Source: Bin55 sp964572845 (GTDB taxonomy: Bacteria > Pseudomonadota > Gammaproteobacteria > Pseudomonadales > Azotimanducaceae). From it: a stretch of DNA of 64,000 nt. The position numbers and the translations under genes are program-made. The notes beneath the pieces were generated by a model. It saw only the letters and a list, made by a program, of their open reading frames with translations, made no database searches and was not told the DNA's origin. Where the stretch lies: positions 1-64,000 of the forward strand of contig CAZNFX010000004.1 of the NCBI GenBank assembly GCA_964572845.1. Direction: 5' to 3'. This document shows, piece by piece, positions 18,984 to 27,130 of this stretch; position 1 is the stretch's first letter, and every line of letters begins with the position of its first letter.

Positions 18984-21764
18984 CTATCTTGTTGGACTGA
19001 CCTTGGTAGGTGAGTCTTTGTCCACTGCATTCTGCGTATGAGTTATGCGCTTGGCCACCTCATAGGCAGCTTCCACTTCAGTACATCCGAGTTCATCCAT
19101 TATTTGCCTGCGTTGTGCTTTTTCGTGCTTTTCGCTCATCGCGAGCGCAAGTGAAAGAGCTGGTGGTACATTGCGGAACAGAGTCTCGATCTTGTCGGAG
19201 AGAACTACACCCTCTACAAACTTTCCCGGCTCCTTGCGTGCCGACAGCAAAAGCAATCGCTGGTCGTCCGACAATTCGCGAAATCGTGCAATCTGATCAA
19301 TCTCCTCTTTTGGCATGACCAAACACATCCACCACTCCATCATGTTGAGCATTCTGCGACTTGCATCGGGAAAATCCGCTAGATTCTGCGTCGCAATCCA
19401 GAACCACGCGCCAAGCTTGCGCCACATCTTGGTGATTTTCACAACGTAATTCGCCAGCAGCGGATGGGTGGTGATCAAGTGACCCTCATCAGTAACCACC
19501 AATGTAGGGCGATCCGAATGCTGGTTCTTCTCTACCAAGTCGTTGATATGGCTCATCATTGACAGATAGGCCACTGTGAGCTGATCCTCATAGCCCTCGC
19601 GGGCAAGCAATCCCATCTCCAAGATTGTCACATCCACGTCTGGCCATGGCGAACCCGGCCGATTGAAAAGTCGACCCGCTACGCCCGAGCAGAACAAAGC
19701 CATGGAATCCGCCATCTCGCCCGCTCTCACCCGACGAGACTCCACTACCTCCGAATCTCGAGAATGGACTCGCAATGCTTGGACTACGTCGTCGATCAAC
19801 ACATCCGTACGTCCCTCTTGTTCAACTTTTTTGGCAGCTTCGAGAATGCTGTTGCGGATCAGCAACCGATCAGACCGAGAAACACGATCATCCTCATTGG
19901 TTTCTCCACCAGTGATCATCACGCGAGCCACAATCTCCATCTCGCCAAGACGATCACGGGCGGAATCCTCGAATTCAGCTCTGTGATTTGGTTTTGCGAT
20001 GTCGTCGTGCAACAAGTCCACGGCATCGGCGAAGGGCGGCAGTGATACGTCCGAATCGGCACTCAGTGTGACTTGATTGACGCTCAAACCGTTGGCCGCG
20101 AAATGTTCTCCGAGCAACGTGAAGGATCCCCCGGCTTCAATGACAAAGACACGAGGTCGGTGCCGGGCGACCATCTGCTGAAGGAGATACACCAACAGAG
20201 CGGACTTGCCTGCACCGGTCGGACCCAATATGAGCATGTGGGCATTCTTCTTGCGATCGTCCGGATGCAGTGGGTCGAAGTCAATGGGTTCTGCACCACG
20301 GTTGAAGAACACCATGCCTCCATGACCCGTACCTCTGTTTCTTCCATATATAGGAAGCAAGTTTGCAGCATGTTTCGAAAAAACAAGCCTAGATCGTCGC
20401 CGGATCGAGTCCAAGTGCGGGTCGTAAGCCATGGGAAGATTGCGCAGGTAGCTGTCTAGAGGAAACAGATCGCTTTCTCGTGCAATAGTCTGGATCCCAT
20501 TTGAGAGAAGCAGCGCATGAGTGTTTGTGATGTTCTTACGCAATTCCTGCATGGTCTCTCCGCGAACATAGAAACCCAATGACACGGGAAACAGTTTGTT
20601 TCCACGGGCAATTTGACGTTCAACTGCGTCGGCATCTTCGCGTGTGAGCTCTGCTTCCGCAGTATCACCCACTGCCGCTCGCCGGATTCGGCCGATGTGA
20701 TTCCGCACGGACGCCTGAGAACGAATTGTGATGGTCATAGACATGATCGTGTGCTCAGGCATTTGGTCGAACACGGCGAACGTGTTGGACCCATTGTTCC
20801 GTTCGGCGGTAAATGCTCCAATTGCGGGGATTTGTCGAAGCGTTTGCATGGAGATGTAGGCGTGTGGTCTGCTGTCGAACCACCACACCCCCGCATCAGC
20901 GTTTGAGATGGGCATTCCAAGAATCAAACTCTCGGCGAGGTCGTGCCCAAAGGGCAAGCTCTCCGGCTCTATGCAGGGACACAGTTCACTCATTGTTCGA
21001 GTGGTCGATCGATCCGTTTGAGGATTGGGATTGAACCATGGAAAGAGCCACCGATACAGATCGTTGTACGTTCCACGCTTGAAGGTAACTCCTGTAACTG
21101 CAAGCGCTGCACCTAATCTCGAGACCGCATCGTTCAATAGCGTCTCGGATTCGGCCAGGTCGCCCTTCTTCACATCCTGCTGGCTCAACCTTTGGTAGAG
21201 CACAGCTCGCACGTTTCTCACTTGGCCACGCCAACGTGCGCCGGTGACAGCTTTGTCCTCAAACATGCCGCCGGGTGCGCTGATTCTGCGAAGGTGCTCC
21301 GCAAATTCATGCTGGAAGAATCTGCCGTAATCGCTCTCTCGTGCCGAGGGGCTGCCGTATTTCTCGAGCCGCTGCTCAAGAGAACTCAGATCATGTTCGT
21401 CCTGAACAAACAGTTGCACTACCCACGGAGACGTCTCGTGCTCAGGTATGGCATCAGTTAGAGCCACCTGAATGGAGTCTCGTAGGTCTGACATGTACTT
21501 GTCGTCCCTAGCCTCCGTCCCAATGGGACGCAACTCAAGCAATGCAGCAACGCTGACACCATCTTCAAGCAAGAAGCTTTGGGAACTTGGCAAGTGCTCC
21601 ACCCAAGGCAAGAAATCCGTGAAGGACATTGGACGGGTATACAGCCGATTGAAATCTCTCTGCTTTATTGGTACATCGGGATCTTCAGAATCGTGCTCTT
21701 TTGGTGTAGCCCCTCTCCTCTTTGTGGAGTTCCCATTGACGGAAAACAGTTGACGAAGATTCAG
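18984..21764 (-). CDS. traC: Conjugative transfer ATPase TraC/VirB4 (TIGR03744, PFL_4706)
   Basis: The VirB4-class ATPase that powers pilus and mating-pair assembly at the inner membrane. It begins (from the ATG at 21629) MSFTDFLPWVEHLPSSQSFL, the family hallmark. Walker A is LILGPTGAGKSALL and Walker B is TLVVTDEGHLI, with RDSIQVALTDAIPEHE near the start. The first ATG gives 881 residues. However, 45 coherent codons lie upstream in frame (NLRQLFSVNG... to RDFNRLYTRP), with no ATG, GTG or TTG before an in-frame stop. The only likely start is CTG at 21764-21762, which overlaps the TGA of the preceding lipoprotein gene (CTGA) and has AGAGG six bases before it. I therefore call 926 residues. PFL_4710 should follow closely but is 16.9 kb away because of cargo. 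Confidence 0.85.
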   Translation of the reverse strand: MNLRQLFSVNGNSTKRRGATPKEHDSEDPDVPIKQRDFNRLYTRPMSFTDFLPWVEHLPSSQSFLLEDGVSVAALLELRPIGTEARDDKYMSDLRDSIQVALTDAIPEHETSPWVVQLFVQDEHDLSSLEQRLEKYGSPSARESDYGRFFQHEFAEHLRRISAPGGMFEDKAVTGARWRGQVRNVRAVLYQRLSQQDVKKGDLAESETLLNDAVSRLGAALAVTGVTFKRGTYNDLYRWLFPWFNPNPQTDRSTTRTMSELCPCIEPESLPFGHDLAESLILGMPISNADAGVWWFDSRPHAYISMQTLRQIPAIGAFTAERNNGSNTFAVFDQMPEHTIMSMTITIRSQASVRNHIGRIRRAAVGDTAEAELTREDADAVERQIARGNKLFPVSLGFYVRGETMQELRKNITNTHALLLSNGIQTIARESDLFPLDSYLRNLPMAYDPHLDSIRRRSRLVFSKHAANLLPIYGRNRGTGHGGMVFFNRGAEPIDFDPLHPDDRKKNAHMLILGPTGAGKSALLVYLLQQMVARHRPRVFVIEAGGSFTLLGEHFAANGLSVNQVTLSADSDVSLPPFADAVDLLHDDIAKPNHRAEFEDSARDRLGEMEIVARVMITGGETNEDDRVSRSDRLLIRNSILEAAKKVEQEGRTDVLIDDVVQALRVHSRDSEVVESRRVRAGEMADSMALFCSGVAGRLFNRPGSPWPDVDVTILEMGLLAREGYEDQLTVAYLSMMSHINDLVEKNQHSDRPTLVVTDEGHLITTHPLLANYVVKITKMWRKLGAWFWIATQNLADFPDASRRMLNMMEWWMCLVMPKEEIDQIARFRELSDDQRLLLLSARKEPGKFVEGVVLSDKIETLFRNVPPALSLALAMSEKHEKAQRRQIMDELGCTEVEAAYEVAKRITHTQNAVDKDSPTKVSPTR

Positions 21765-22153
21765 TTGCTACCTCTTTGAACATCAACCTGCTCGCCTGGA
21801 AGTGCAAATTCCAAGCGCTCATACATTGGAAATGCCGTCCAATACCCGGGAATGGGAATTCGACTTTCGGTTGCCACGTGCGGAAACACGTACATGACCA
21901 ACATGGGGTTTTCCAAGATCGGAAATGCATCAGATATCTCGCTTTCGACTTGCAAAGCCAATCTTGAACTATCCGTGACCATCACCAGGTCGGCATGGAC
22001 ATTTCTCTTTAGGTCATTGCGTTCGTAGTGCCCTTCGAAGATCTGCTGCATCGTGGGCGTTCCTCTAGGTGGATCAATATTGCTGGAAGCAGCACATCCG
22101 TACAAGAAGCTAGTCAATGTCAAACACAAGAGAGCTTGTCTGAGGTTGATCAT
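21761..22153 (-). CDS. Conjugative-region lipoprotein, TIGR03751 family
   Basis: A small envelope lipoprotein (130 residues from the ATG at 22153). It has a signal peptide with lipobox TSFLYGCAAS, then PPRGTPTMQQIFEGHY, the family's conserved opening. It is probably a VirB7-like outer-membrane component. The ATG at 22153 is preferred over the one at 22180 because it has AAGGAAGAAGG at a good distance and puts the signal peptide at the N-terminus. It overlaps the end of the TIGR03752 gene and its stop overlaps the proposed CTG start of traC. Confidence 0.8.
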   Translation of the reverse strand: MINLRQALLCLTLTSFLYGCAASSNIDPPRGTPTMQQIFEGHYERNDLKRNVHADLVMVTDSSRLALQVESEISDAFPILENPMLVMYVFPHVATESRIPIPGYWTAFPMYERLEFALPGEQVDVQRGSN

Positions 22154-23408
22154 GGTTGAGCCTTCTTCCTTCTCGGTCATAGTCGATTCGAATTTCTAGA
22201 TCAATGTGAATTGCTACCGTTTGTCCAGCTGCAACGTAAATGGCATCAAATTCCTGACTGGCGCGCTGTGCTAGCCAAGCTGCTGTCGCTTCCGTTCCAC
22301 CAGCAATGGTTTTGCCAAGGACGTACTTGCCCATGTCTCCGGTTATCAGTGACTGAACACCGCCCAGCAAGTCTGATGTCTGCGTCGTCTCCAGAGCAGC
22401 CGCCGCATTCGCGGCTGCTTCGGTCGCGTTCAGCAATGCCTGCTGAGTCAAAAACTCAATGGCATTGCTCTTTCTTTGGCCCGATATGCACGGCACTCCA
22501 TACTCATCGGATATCCAGCCCAGTGACGACTGCGACGAAGAAGAGCCCGCTGAGCCTTCTGGCATGGAATGAATAGTGCCATCGCTGAAGATGAAAGTTA
22601 CCGATTCGAGTCGTCCGCTGACGCAGCCCAGTGTCCAATCTCCAACGGCATAGCCACTCCAGACCATGCCTTGCAATCCATCGATGGTGAATCCATTCGC
22701 AGCAAGATTCTCGGATCCGGTCAGCACTTTGAAGGGCATGGGGTCGCGCAGTTGCCCCTGGATTGGCACTCTGCCTATCAATGCGGTCATCGCCGTAGAG
22801 CCAATTAACGTGGAATTTCTTGGAATCGTGATTCGGGGGCGCAGGTGGGCCGAAGCGATTGGTGTACCAAACTCACCAGACGTTGTGGGACTATCCAAGG
22901 GATCGATCCACAGGTATGAAGTTGCCATCGCCATTCCTTGATCTTGCGACAGTCCGTCCAATCCAAATCCCACAGGAATGTCAGAACCCGTTAAAGATTC
23001 TCCTAGGCCGTCGATCTGCTCCGCTAATGCTTCAACCTGGTCTCGCAGCTGCAAGACATCGTTCTCGGACCGCCTGCCAACAGCGCTTTGGCTTTGGTGG
23101 TATTCCGTGATTTCCGAGGCGATTCGATTGGAGAATTCGGTTTCCAATTCGCTTTTGGCTTTGTGCAAGTCGGCGTTGTCCTTACGTAAGGCATCGACTT
23201 CAGCTAATAGCTCGCTAACGTTGGCGGTTAGCGTCTTGATCGTATCGGCAGGAGAATCAGCATCCGGTTCAGGTGAAATCGGCACCTCTGAGAGAAGCTT
23301 TGGACTTGGATCGTCCGACCCGCAGGAATTGAGAAGGACGAAAAACAAGGCAAGCAAGGTAACCACCGCGACTATGGGCAGCAGCTTGTTATTGATGTTC
23401 CACGGCAT
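22110..23408 (-). CDS. Conjugative-element protein TIGR03752, VirB10/TraB-like
   Basis: A 432-residue core-channel protein. It begins MPWNINNKLLPIVAVVTLLA with one membrane helix, then a proline- and acid-rich part, a coiled coil (about residues 60-130, ELLAEVDALRKDNADLHKAK), and a C-terminal VirB10-like domain containing NSTLIGSTAMTALIGRVPIQ. This scaffold links inner and outer membranes in the type IV secretion channel. The ATG at 23408 lies two bases after the stop of the TIGR03749 gene; a longer open frame to 23525 would bury the membrane helix internally and is rejected. Confidence 0.85.
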   Translation of the reverse strand: MPWNINNKLLPIVAVVTLLALFFVLLNSCGSDDPSPKLLSEVPISPEPDADSPADTIKTLTANVSELLAEVDALRKDNADLHKAKSELETEFSNRIASEITEYHQSQSAVGRRSENDVLQLRDQVEALAEQIDGLGESLTGSDIPVGFGLDGLSQDQGMAMATSYLWIDPLDSPTTSGEFGTPIASAHLRPRITIPRNSTLIGSTAMTALIGRVPIQGQLRDPMPFKVLTGSENLAANGFTIDGLQGMVWSGYAVGDWTLGCVSGRLESVTFIFSDGTIHSMPEGSAGSSSSQSSLGWISDEYGVPCISGQRKSNAIEFLTQQALLNATEAAANAAAALETTQTSDLLGGVQSLITGDMGKYVLGKTIAGGTEATAAWLAQRASQEFDAIYVAAGQTVAIHIDLEIRIDYDREGRRLNHDQPQTSSLVFDID

Positions 23409-23410
23409 GG

Positions 23411-24205
23411 CTATATATCTAACGCCTGCGCGAAGGGAGAGCTCGAAATCAGATACGCGACCGTCGTGTCGCCGCCAGAGCCTTTCGGCAGCAGGCGATA
23501 GTGATGAAAAGTAGCTGTAAGCCAATGCCCTCGCAGGTCCGTCGGATGCAATTCGACTGCGTTCGCGCTTTCATTGACGATCTTTACGGCACTCAGATGA
23601 AGTCCGTCCGTGGTCTTCCAAAACGCATATGGCTCTGTAGAGACAGGAAATGCTCGAATCAGTCCTTCAGTCGACTTCGGAGTGGCGGTCTTGGTCAAGC
23701 CTCTTGGCGTTGCCACCAGTCGTGCCGGGGCGTAGGCGTACTGGGCGGCAAATCGCGTCAATGTGGCATAGTTCAATTCCGAAGGGGCCTCGGATTTTGA
23801 GGCGTTGGATTCAGTCGATCGGACAAAGACGCCTGCCGTGTCTACAGCACGGGTACCTGCTTCGATATCGAAGACGATCATCGAACCATCAGTTTTCGTG
23901 CGCATGAGCACTCTTTGTCGCGGGAAGGGTTTCAGTGCCTTCAGATAGACGGTGTCGCCAATCGATTGGACTCGAACGTATTCGCGAAGGTTTGCTGGGA
24001 GTCCCACCGACATGGCCTGGGGAAAGTGCACCATGCGTTCTTCGCCGACTTCGAGATCGAGCGGCAAGGGTGCCTTTTCCCACACCAGTTCTGAGGTTGA
24101 GGCCGAGACGGACGATGTTAGTAGTATGGATAGAGTAACGAGTTTACACCTCCATCTCGACCTCAATTTTTCATTTGATTTCAATAATTTAGTTGCTTTC
24201 TTCAT
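23411..24205 (-). CDS. Conjugative-element protein TIGR03749, TraK/VirB9-like
   Basis: A 264-residue periplasmic protein with a basic N-terminus and signal peptide (about residues 1-38, ending TSSVSAS), then LVWEKAPLPLDLEVGEERMV and HFPQAMSVGLP, typical of this family, which occupies the VirB9/TraK position of the outer-membrane core complex. The start at 24205 (ATG) is chosen because it places the signal peptide at the N-terminus. It overlaps the preceding gene by 17 bases. Extending to 24337 would add 44 residues with no signal character. Confidence 0.8.
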   Translation of the reverse strand: MKKATKLLKSNEKLRSRWRCKLVTLSILLTSSVSASTSELVWEKAPLPLDLEVGEERMVHFPQAMSVGLPANLREYVRVQSIGDTVYLKALKPFPRQRVLMRTKTDGSMIVFDIEAGTRAVDTAGVFVRSTESNASKSEAPSELNYATLTRFAAQYAYAPARLVATPRGLTKTATPKSTEGLIRAFPVSTEPYAFWKTTDGLHLSAVKIVNESANAVELHPTDLRGHWLTATFHHYRLLPKGSGGDTTVAYLISSSPFAQALDI

Positions 24206-24863
24206 TCTCTTGCGAATTCTCCTCTGAGTCTGGATTGAGTTCGTGAGGCAGCAATCGTCGAGGTCCCTCAGCGGAGAATCCATCGAGTGCCAGCCTCCAT
24301 GGGTTCGACTCGGGATCCACCGCATAGCGCACAACACGCAATGGATAGCGAATGAAGGTCCTCTTGATGGCCATTCCCTTCACGGACTCGTGAAGTTCCA
24401 TGTCGATCCAGACAACCCAAGTTCCTTCGTTGAGAACATCGACTCGCATCTCGCTGTAGCCGTGCCCTACGCGTTCCTGCATGCCTCTTACCCTGTTGAT
24501 GAGTTCCCCTCTTCTTCCCTTGATCTCCACTTCCTTTTGCAATTCGCTTTGGAACTTGGGAGTGAGATAGGCAGCGAGGCTGTAGATTGCCGCTCCATAG
24601 TCTTGTGCACCGTTCTCGGGCCAACGATTGAGTTGCTGAAAAATGTAGAACGCGAACGAGTAGATGTTTGCTGGGCTTGGTTCGTCTGGCTTGACTGCTG
24701 CGCCGGATCGCAGGTCCGGGGGGATGTGGACAACGATATTGTCGGGTGCTCGCAGCAGGCAGAACCCCAGCACCAGAATCGTGGTGACCTCGAGTCCAAT
24801 TACGACCCAAAGCGTCCTTAGGTGAGCGCGGACGTTATCGATTTCGTGGCGATACCGACGCAT
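24189..24863 (-). CDS. Conjugative-element protein TIGR03746, VirB8/TraE-like
   Basis: A 224-residue inner-membrane protein starting MRRYRHEIDNVRAHLRTLW, with one membrane helix (about residues 17-38) and a periplasmic domain containing FAFYIFQQLNRWPENGAQDY, the family's signature region. VirB8/TraE-like proteins nucleate assembly of the secretion channel. The C-terminal tail is rich in E, S and N. It overlaps the TIGR03750 gene by about 29 bases and the TIGR03749 gene by 17, a very tight operon. Confidence 0.85.
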   Translation of the reverse strand: MRRYRHEIDNVRAHLRTLWVVIGLEVTTILVLGFCLLRAPDNIVVHIPPDLRSGAAVKPDEPSPANIYSFAFYIFQQLNRWPENGAQDYGAAIYSLAAYLTPKFQSELQKEVEIKGRRGELINRVRGMQERVGHGYSEMRVDVLNEGTWVVWIDMELHESVKGMAIKRTFIRYPLRVVRYAVDPESNPWRLALDGFSAEGPRRLLPHELNPDSEENSQENEESN

Positions 24864-25218
24864 ACTCTGTCCTTCCCAAGTCCCAAGGTCCCGATCGAAT
24901 CACAAACGGGCACCCAATGATCTTGCGCTCGGCTAGGGCGATGCGGAATCGTTGCTGGTAGTAGCCATCAGGACGACCCGACTTAAGCTTCTGAAACATA
25001 CCTGCTCCCAAGACGACCGAACCCACGACACACACGCCGGTTGCTCCCAATCCCATTGCTAGCGCACCAAACAAGAAGCCAAATATGAGACACACGGGGA
25101 GCCAAAACGCCGTAGCAACAACCACGATCACAAGCAGCTCGGATGTCGAGCAACCCTTGAAAATGGAGGGTTCCTCATTCATGCGATCTGCAACCCGCTC
25201 CTCGTGTGCTTGATCCAC
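24835..25218 (-). CDS. Conjugative-element protein TIGR03750, VirB3/TraL-like
   Basis: A 127-residue protein with two adjoining membrane helices in the middle (about residues 30-72) and the motif PSIFKGCSTSELLVIV just before them; FQKLKSGRPDGYYQQRF follows. It is probably a small VirB3/TraL-like partner of the TraC ATPase. The frame starts at GTG 25218; the ATG twelve codons later (25182) is an equally good start. Confidence 0.8.
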   Translation of the reverse strand: MDQAHEERVADRMNEEPSIFKGCSTSELLVIVVVATAFWLPVCLIFGFLFGALAMGLGATGVCVVGSVVLGAGMFQKLKSGRPDGYYQQRFRIALAERKIIGCPFVIRSGPWDLGRTEYASVSPRNR

Positions 25219-25221
25219 GGT

Positions 25222-25557
25222 CTAGAAAATGCCTGCGGCTTCAGTAAGCAGATAGCTCGCGAAAATTAGTACGACGGCACCAACCACAGCCAAGACTCCG
25301 ACTTCAGCCCATTCGGCCTTCCCTTGCCGTGCTTCGTTGAACTTTGCAAACCCCACATAGGCAACCCACAGAAATCCGACAGCCGCGATCGCAAGTCCAA
25401 GAACAAGGCTACCGTCCTTGATATAGCCGGAAATCAAGGCAATCCAATCACCATCAGTAGGTGCTGTGCTAGGTGCAACCGCAGTTGGAAGATCCGCCCG
25501 CAGCAGATCAAAGATGCCAAAGTACATCTTCAGAGAAACGTGTAGTAGAAAATCCAT
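25222..25557 (-). CDS. Conjugative-element membrane protein TIGR03745, pilin-like
   Basis: A 111-residue protein with an N-terminal hydrophobic segment, then DLPTAVAPSTAPTDGDWIAL, and two further membrane helices (about residues 52-75 and 88-108). Size, processed-looking N-terminus and position match the VirB2-like major pilin candidate of MPF-G systems. It is followed at once (3 bases) by the TIGR03750 gene. Confidence 0.8.
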   Translation of the reverse strand: MDFLLHVSLKMYFGIFDLLRADLPTAVAPSTAPTDGDWIALISGYIKDGSLVLGLAIAAVGFLWVAYVGFAKFNEARQGKAEWAEVGVLAVVGAVVLIFASYLLTEAAGIF

Positions 25558-25603
25558 ATTCGTCTTACCTCAGACAGATTTGCATAAATAGTTGGTTCAT
25601 TAG

Positions 25604-25834
25604 CTAGCGAACGTAGTAGCCCAGAATCAAGAGGACTATTGCGGCGCGAACTACCTGCCACAGCAGGTCGTACATCTCGATGTCTCCTACTCTCCAAGCT
25701 CGAAAGGCTCCGATGGCAACCCAAGACACCCAGATGGTTGCCAGGACCGCAATGGTTCCCGCAATCGCGAACAGCAACACATCCGCGCCCAAACCGGAGC
25801 CTGCGCGAAAAGCTGCTTCCTGCGCACTGGTCAC
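25604..25834 (-). CDS. Conjugative-element membrane protein TIGR03758 (PFL_4701)
   Basis: A 76-residue protein with two membrane helices separated by AFRAWRVGDIEMYDLLW. It begins MTSAQEAAFRAGSG. The family is conserved in this operon position, between the RAQPRD protein and the pilin-like protein, but its function is unknown. The start is GTG at 25834, overlapping the TGA of the RAQPRD gene (GTGA), which indicates translational coupling. Confidence 0.8.
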   Translation of the reverse strand: MTSAQEAAFRAGSGLGADVLLFAIAGTIAVLATIWVSWVAIGAFRAWRVGDIEMYDLLWQVVRAAIVLLILGYYVR

Positions 25835-26130
25835 TGTCGGTAGTCTCCCTGCAACGGTTCAAAGCTGCGTGGCTCGGTAGAAGGACCGTCCAAGTGATCC
25901 TGGATGCCGTCCTTCATAAGCTTTATGTCTCGACGGAGCCAGTCGTAGCGAAATCGAATGCGCTCGGACGGATTCGCCTCGCGTTCGGCCTTGTCAATGA
26001 GTTTGTCGAGCTGCTTAAGCTCCTTGACTATTTGCTGAAGTGCTTTGTGCTCGGCAACTGTATCTGCGTGGTAGATGGGAGCACAGATTGCGCAAGCCAG
26101 TGCAAGGCAGAGAGTTCGTATAGTTCTCAT
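25831..26130 (-). CDS. RAQPRD-family conjugative-element protein
   Basis: A 99-residue exported protein with signal peptide (about residues 1-22, ending IYHADT), then a helical body with LKQLDKLIDKAEREA and RIRFRYDWLRRDIKLMKDGI. The family name motif is degenerate here: TEPRSFEP replaces RAQPRDP. It is the first gene of this conjugation run, so the promoter should lie in 26131-26617. The role is unknown. Confidence 0.75.
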   Translation of the reverse strand: MRTIRTLCLALACAICAPIYHADTVAEHKALQQIVKELKQLDKLIDKAEREANPSERIRFRYDWLRRDIKLMKDGIQDHLDGPSTEPRSFEPLQGDYRQ

Positions 26131-26617
26131 TCGCGTGTTTCATTGAATTGAAATCGGCGTGAATGATGGGTACATGACCCTAGTGTGTGAACCTAAATTT
26201 AATTCATGCTATGCAGAGAAATACTATTCATCTATACAGTATATTGAAATTGAGATTAGCTGCCCCGCACCGAGCAATACGCAAGAGCAGTACATTCAAA
26301 CAGACGGAACATTGAGGCAAGAAGTAATTTCGACAGTACTTAGGAAGAATCGAGCGGAATCGGAAACTCTCGGTTGGATCAACAAAGTAGCATCGCCTGA
26401 GAGCAATCTGCTGGAGCCTACTAGCTGAATTCGTATGGATGCTAGGTGAGCGTACAAAGTCTATTGGACAACAAGGGTCAAAATGTCTGGAGAGTCCGAC
26501 TTCTGGTTAATTGACGAATTAACAATCGGAAGTGAGCGCACTAGCCGAAATTTCCCGATATGAGCAATCGCAAGAGCAATAGTTCTAGACCGAAACCAAT
26601 GCGGAACCGTCCTCGGT
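26131..26617. other. Intergenic region upstream of the conjugation run
   Basis: AT-rich near 26180-26260. It should contain the promoter of the minus-strand operon starting with the RAQPRD gene. A plus-strand 89-codon frame (26159-26428) shows no recognisable family and lies where the promoter is expected, so it is not called. Confidence 0.4.
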
Positions 26618-27124
26618 TCAAGTACGTGCTACTAGCGCAAGCTGATCCATACAGTTTCTGTGCCACATGTTCGTGTACGCAGACTTGAGAGGTTGTCGCG
26701 AACGATGACCGATGTCAGCCAGCAACTGTTCTAGCGATATCAGCCGTGTGCGATATCCCAGGCGAATGCCAAGTCGTAAGCTAGCTCTGTCTGGACCACA
26801 AAAAACCCAATCGTCGCTCCGTGTTCTCACGTGAGCCCAAAGTGAAGCCTCTCCACGGTCCAGATGGATGTCAGGAGCTTCCTTGCTGAGCCTAGTTCGG
26901 TCGCCGCTGCTCACATTGTGTATAGCCTTCAACGAAGTACGCAACAAATGTTCGTCGATCAGCAGAGCGTCTCGACGCAATTGGAACCCCGTCTGTGTTT
27001 CTGAGATGCAATCTTCAACGGACTCAACTCCGTAGCCACTTGCGAACGCGTTCCGTGAGTTCGTTCGAAAACACTCCAGAATGACATTGGTGTCTATCAG
27101 AACAGGTCCCTTGTGCCGTGCCAA
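26618..27124 (-). CDS. PIN-domain protein, probable RNase toxin
   Basis: A 168-residue protein with the PIN acidic residues in order: VLIDTNVILECF (D, N), EDCISETQTGF (E), LDRGEASLWAHV (D, E) and WVFCGPDRASLRLGIRLGYR (D). Such proteins are usually Mg-dependent RNases. It lies six bases after an XRE/ImmA-like gene, so the two are probably one toxin-antitoxin-like or addiction unit, a sensible gene to find in a mobile element. Gene order is regulator first, toxin second. Toxicity is inferred. Confidence 0.7.
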   Translation of the reverse strand: MARHKGPVLIDTNVILECFRTNSRNAFASGYGVESVEDCISETQTGFQLRRDALLIDEHLLRTSLKAIHNVSSGDRTRLSKEAPDIHLDRGEASLWAHVRTRSDDWVFCGPDRASLRLGIRLGYRTRLISLEQLLADIGHRSRQPLKSAYTNMWHRNCMDQLALVART

Positions 27125-27130
27125 GGCACC

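Noticed and set aside
26159..26428. 89-codon plus-strand frame upstream of the RAQPRD gene
   Set aside because: It occupies the expected promoter region, has no recognised motif and a composition unlike neighbouring coding genes.
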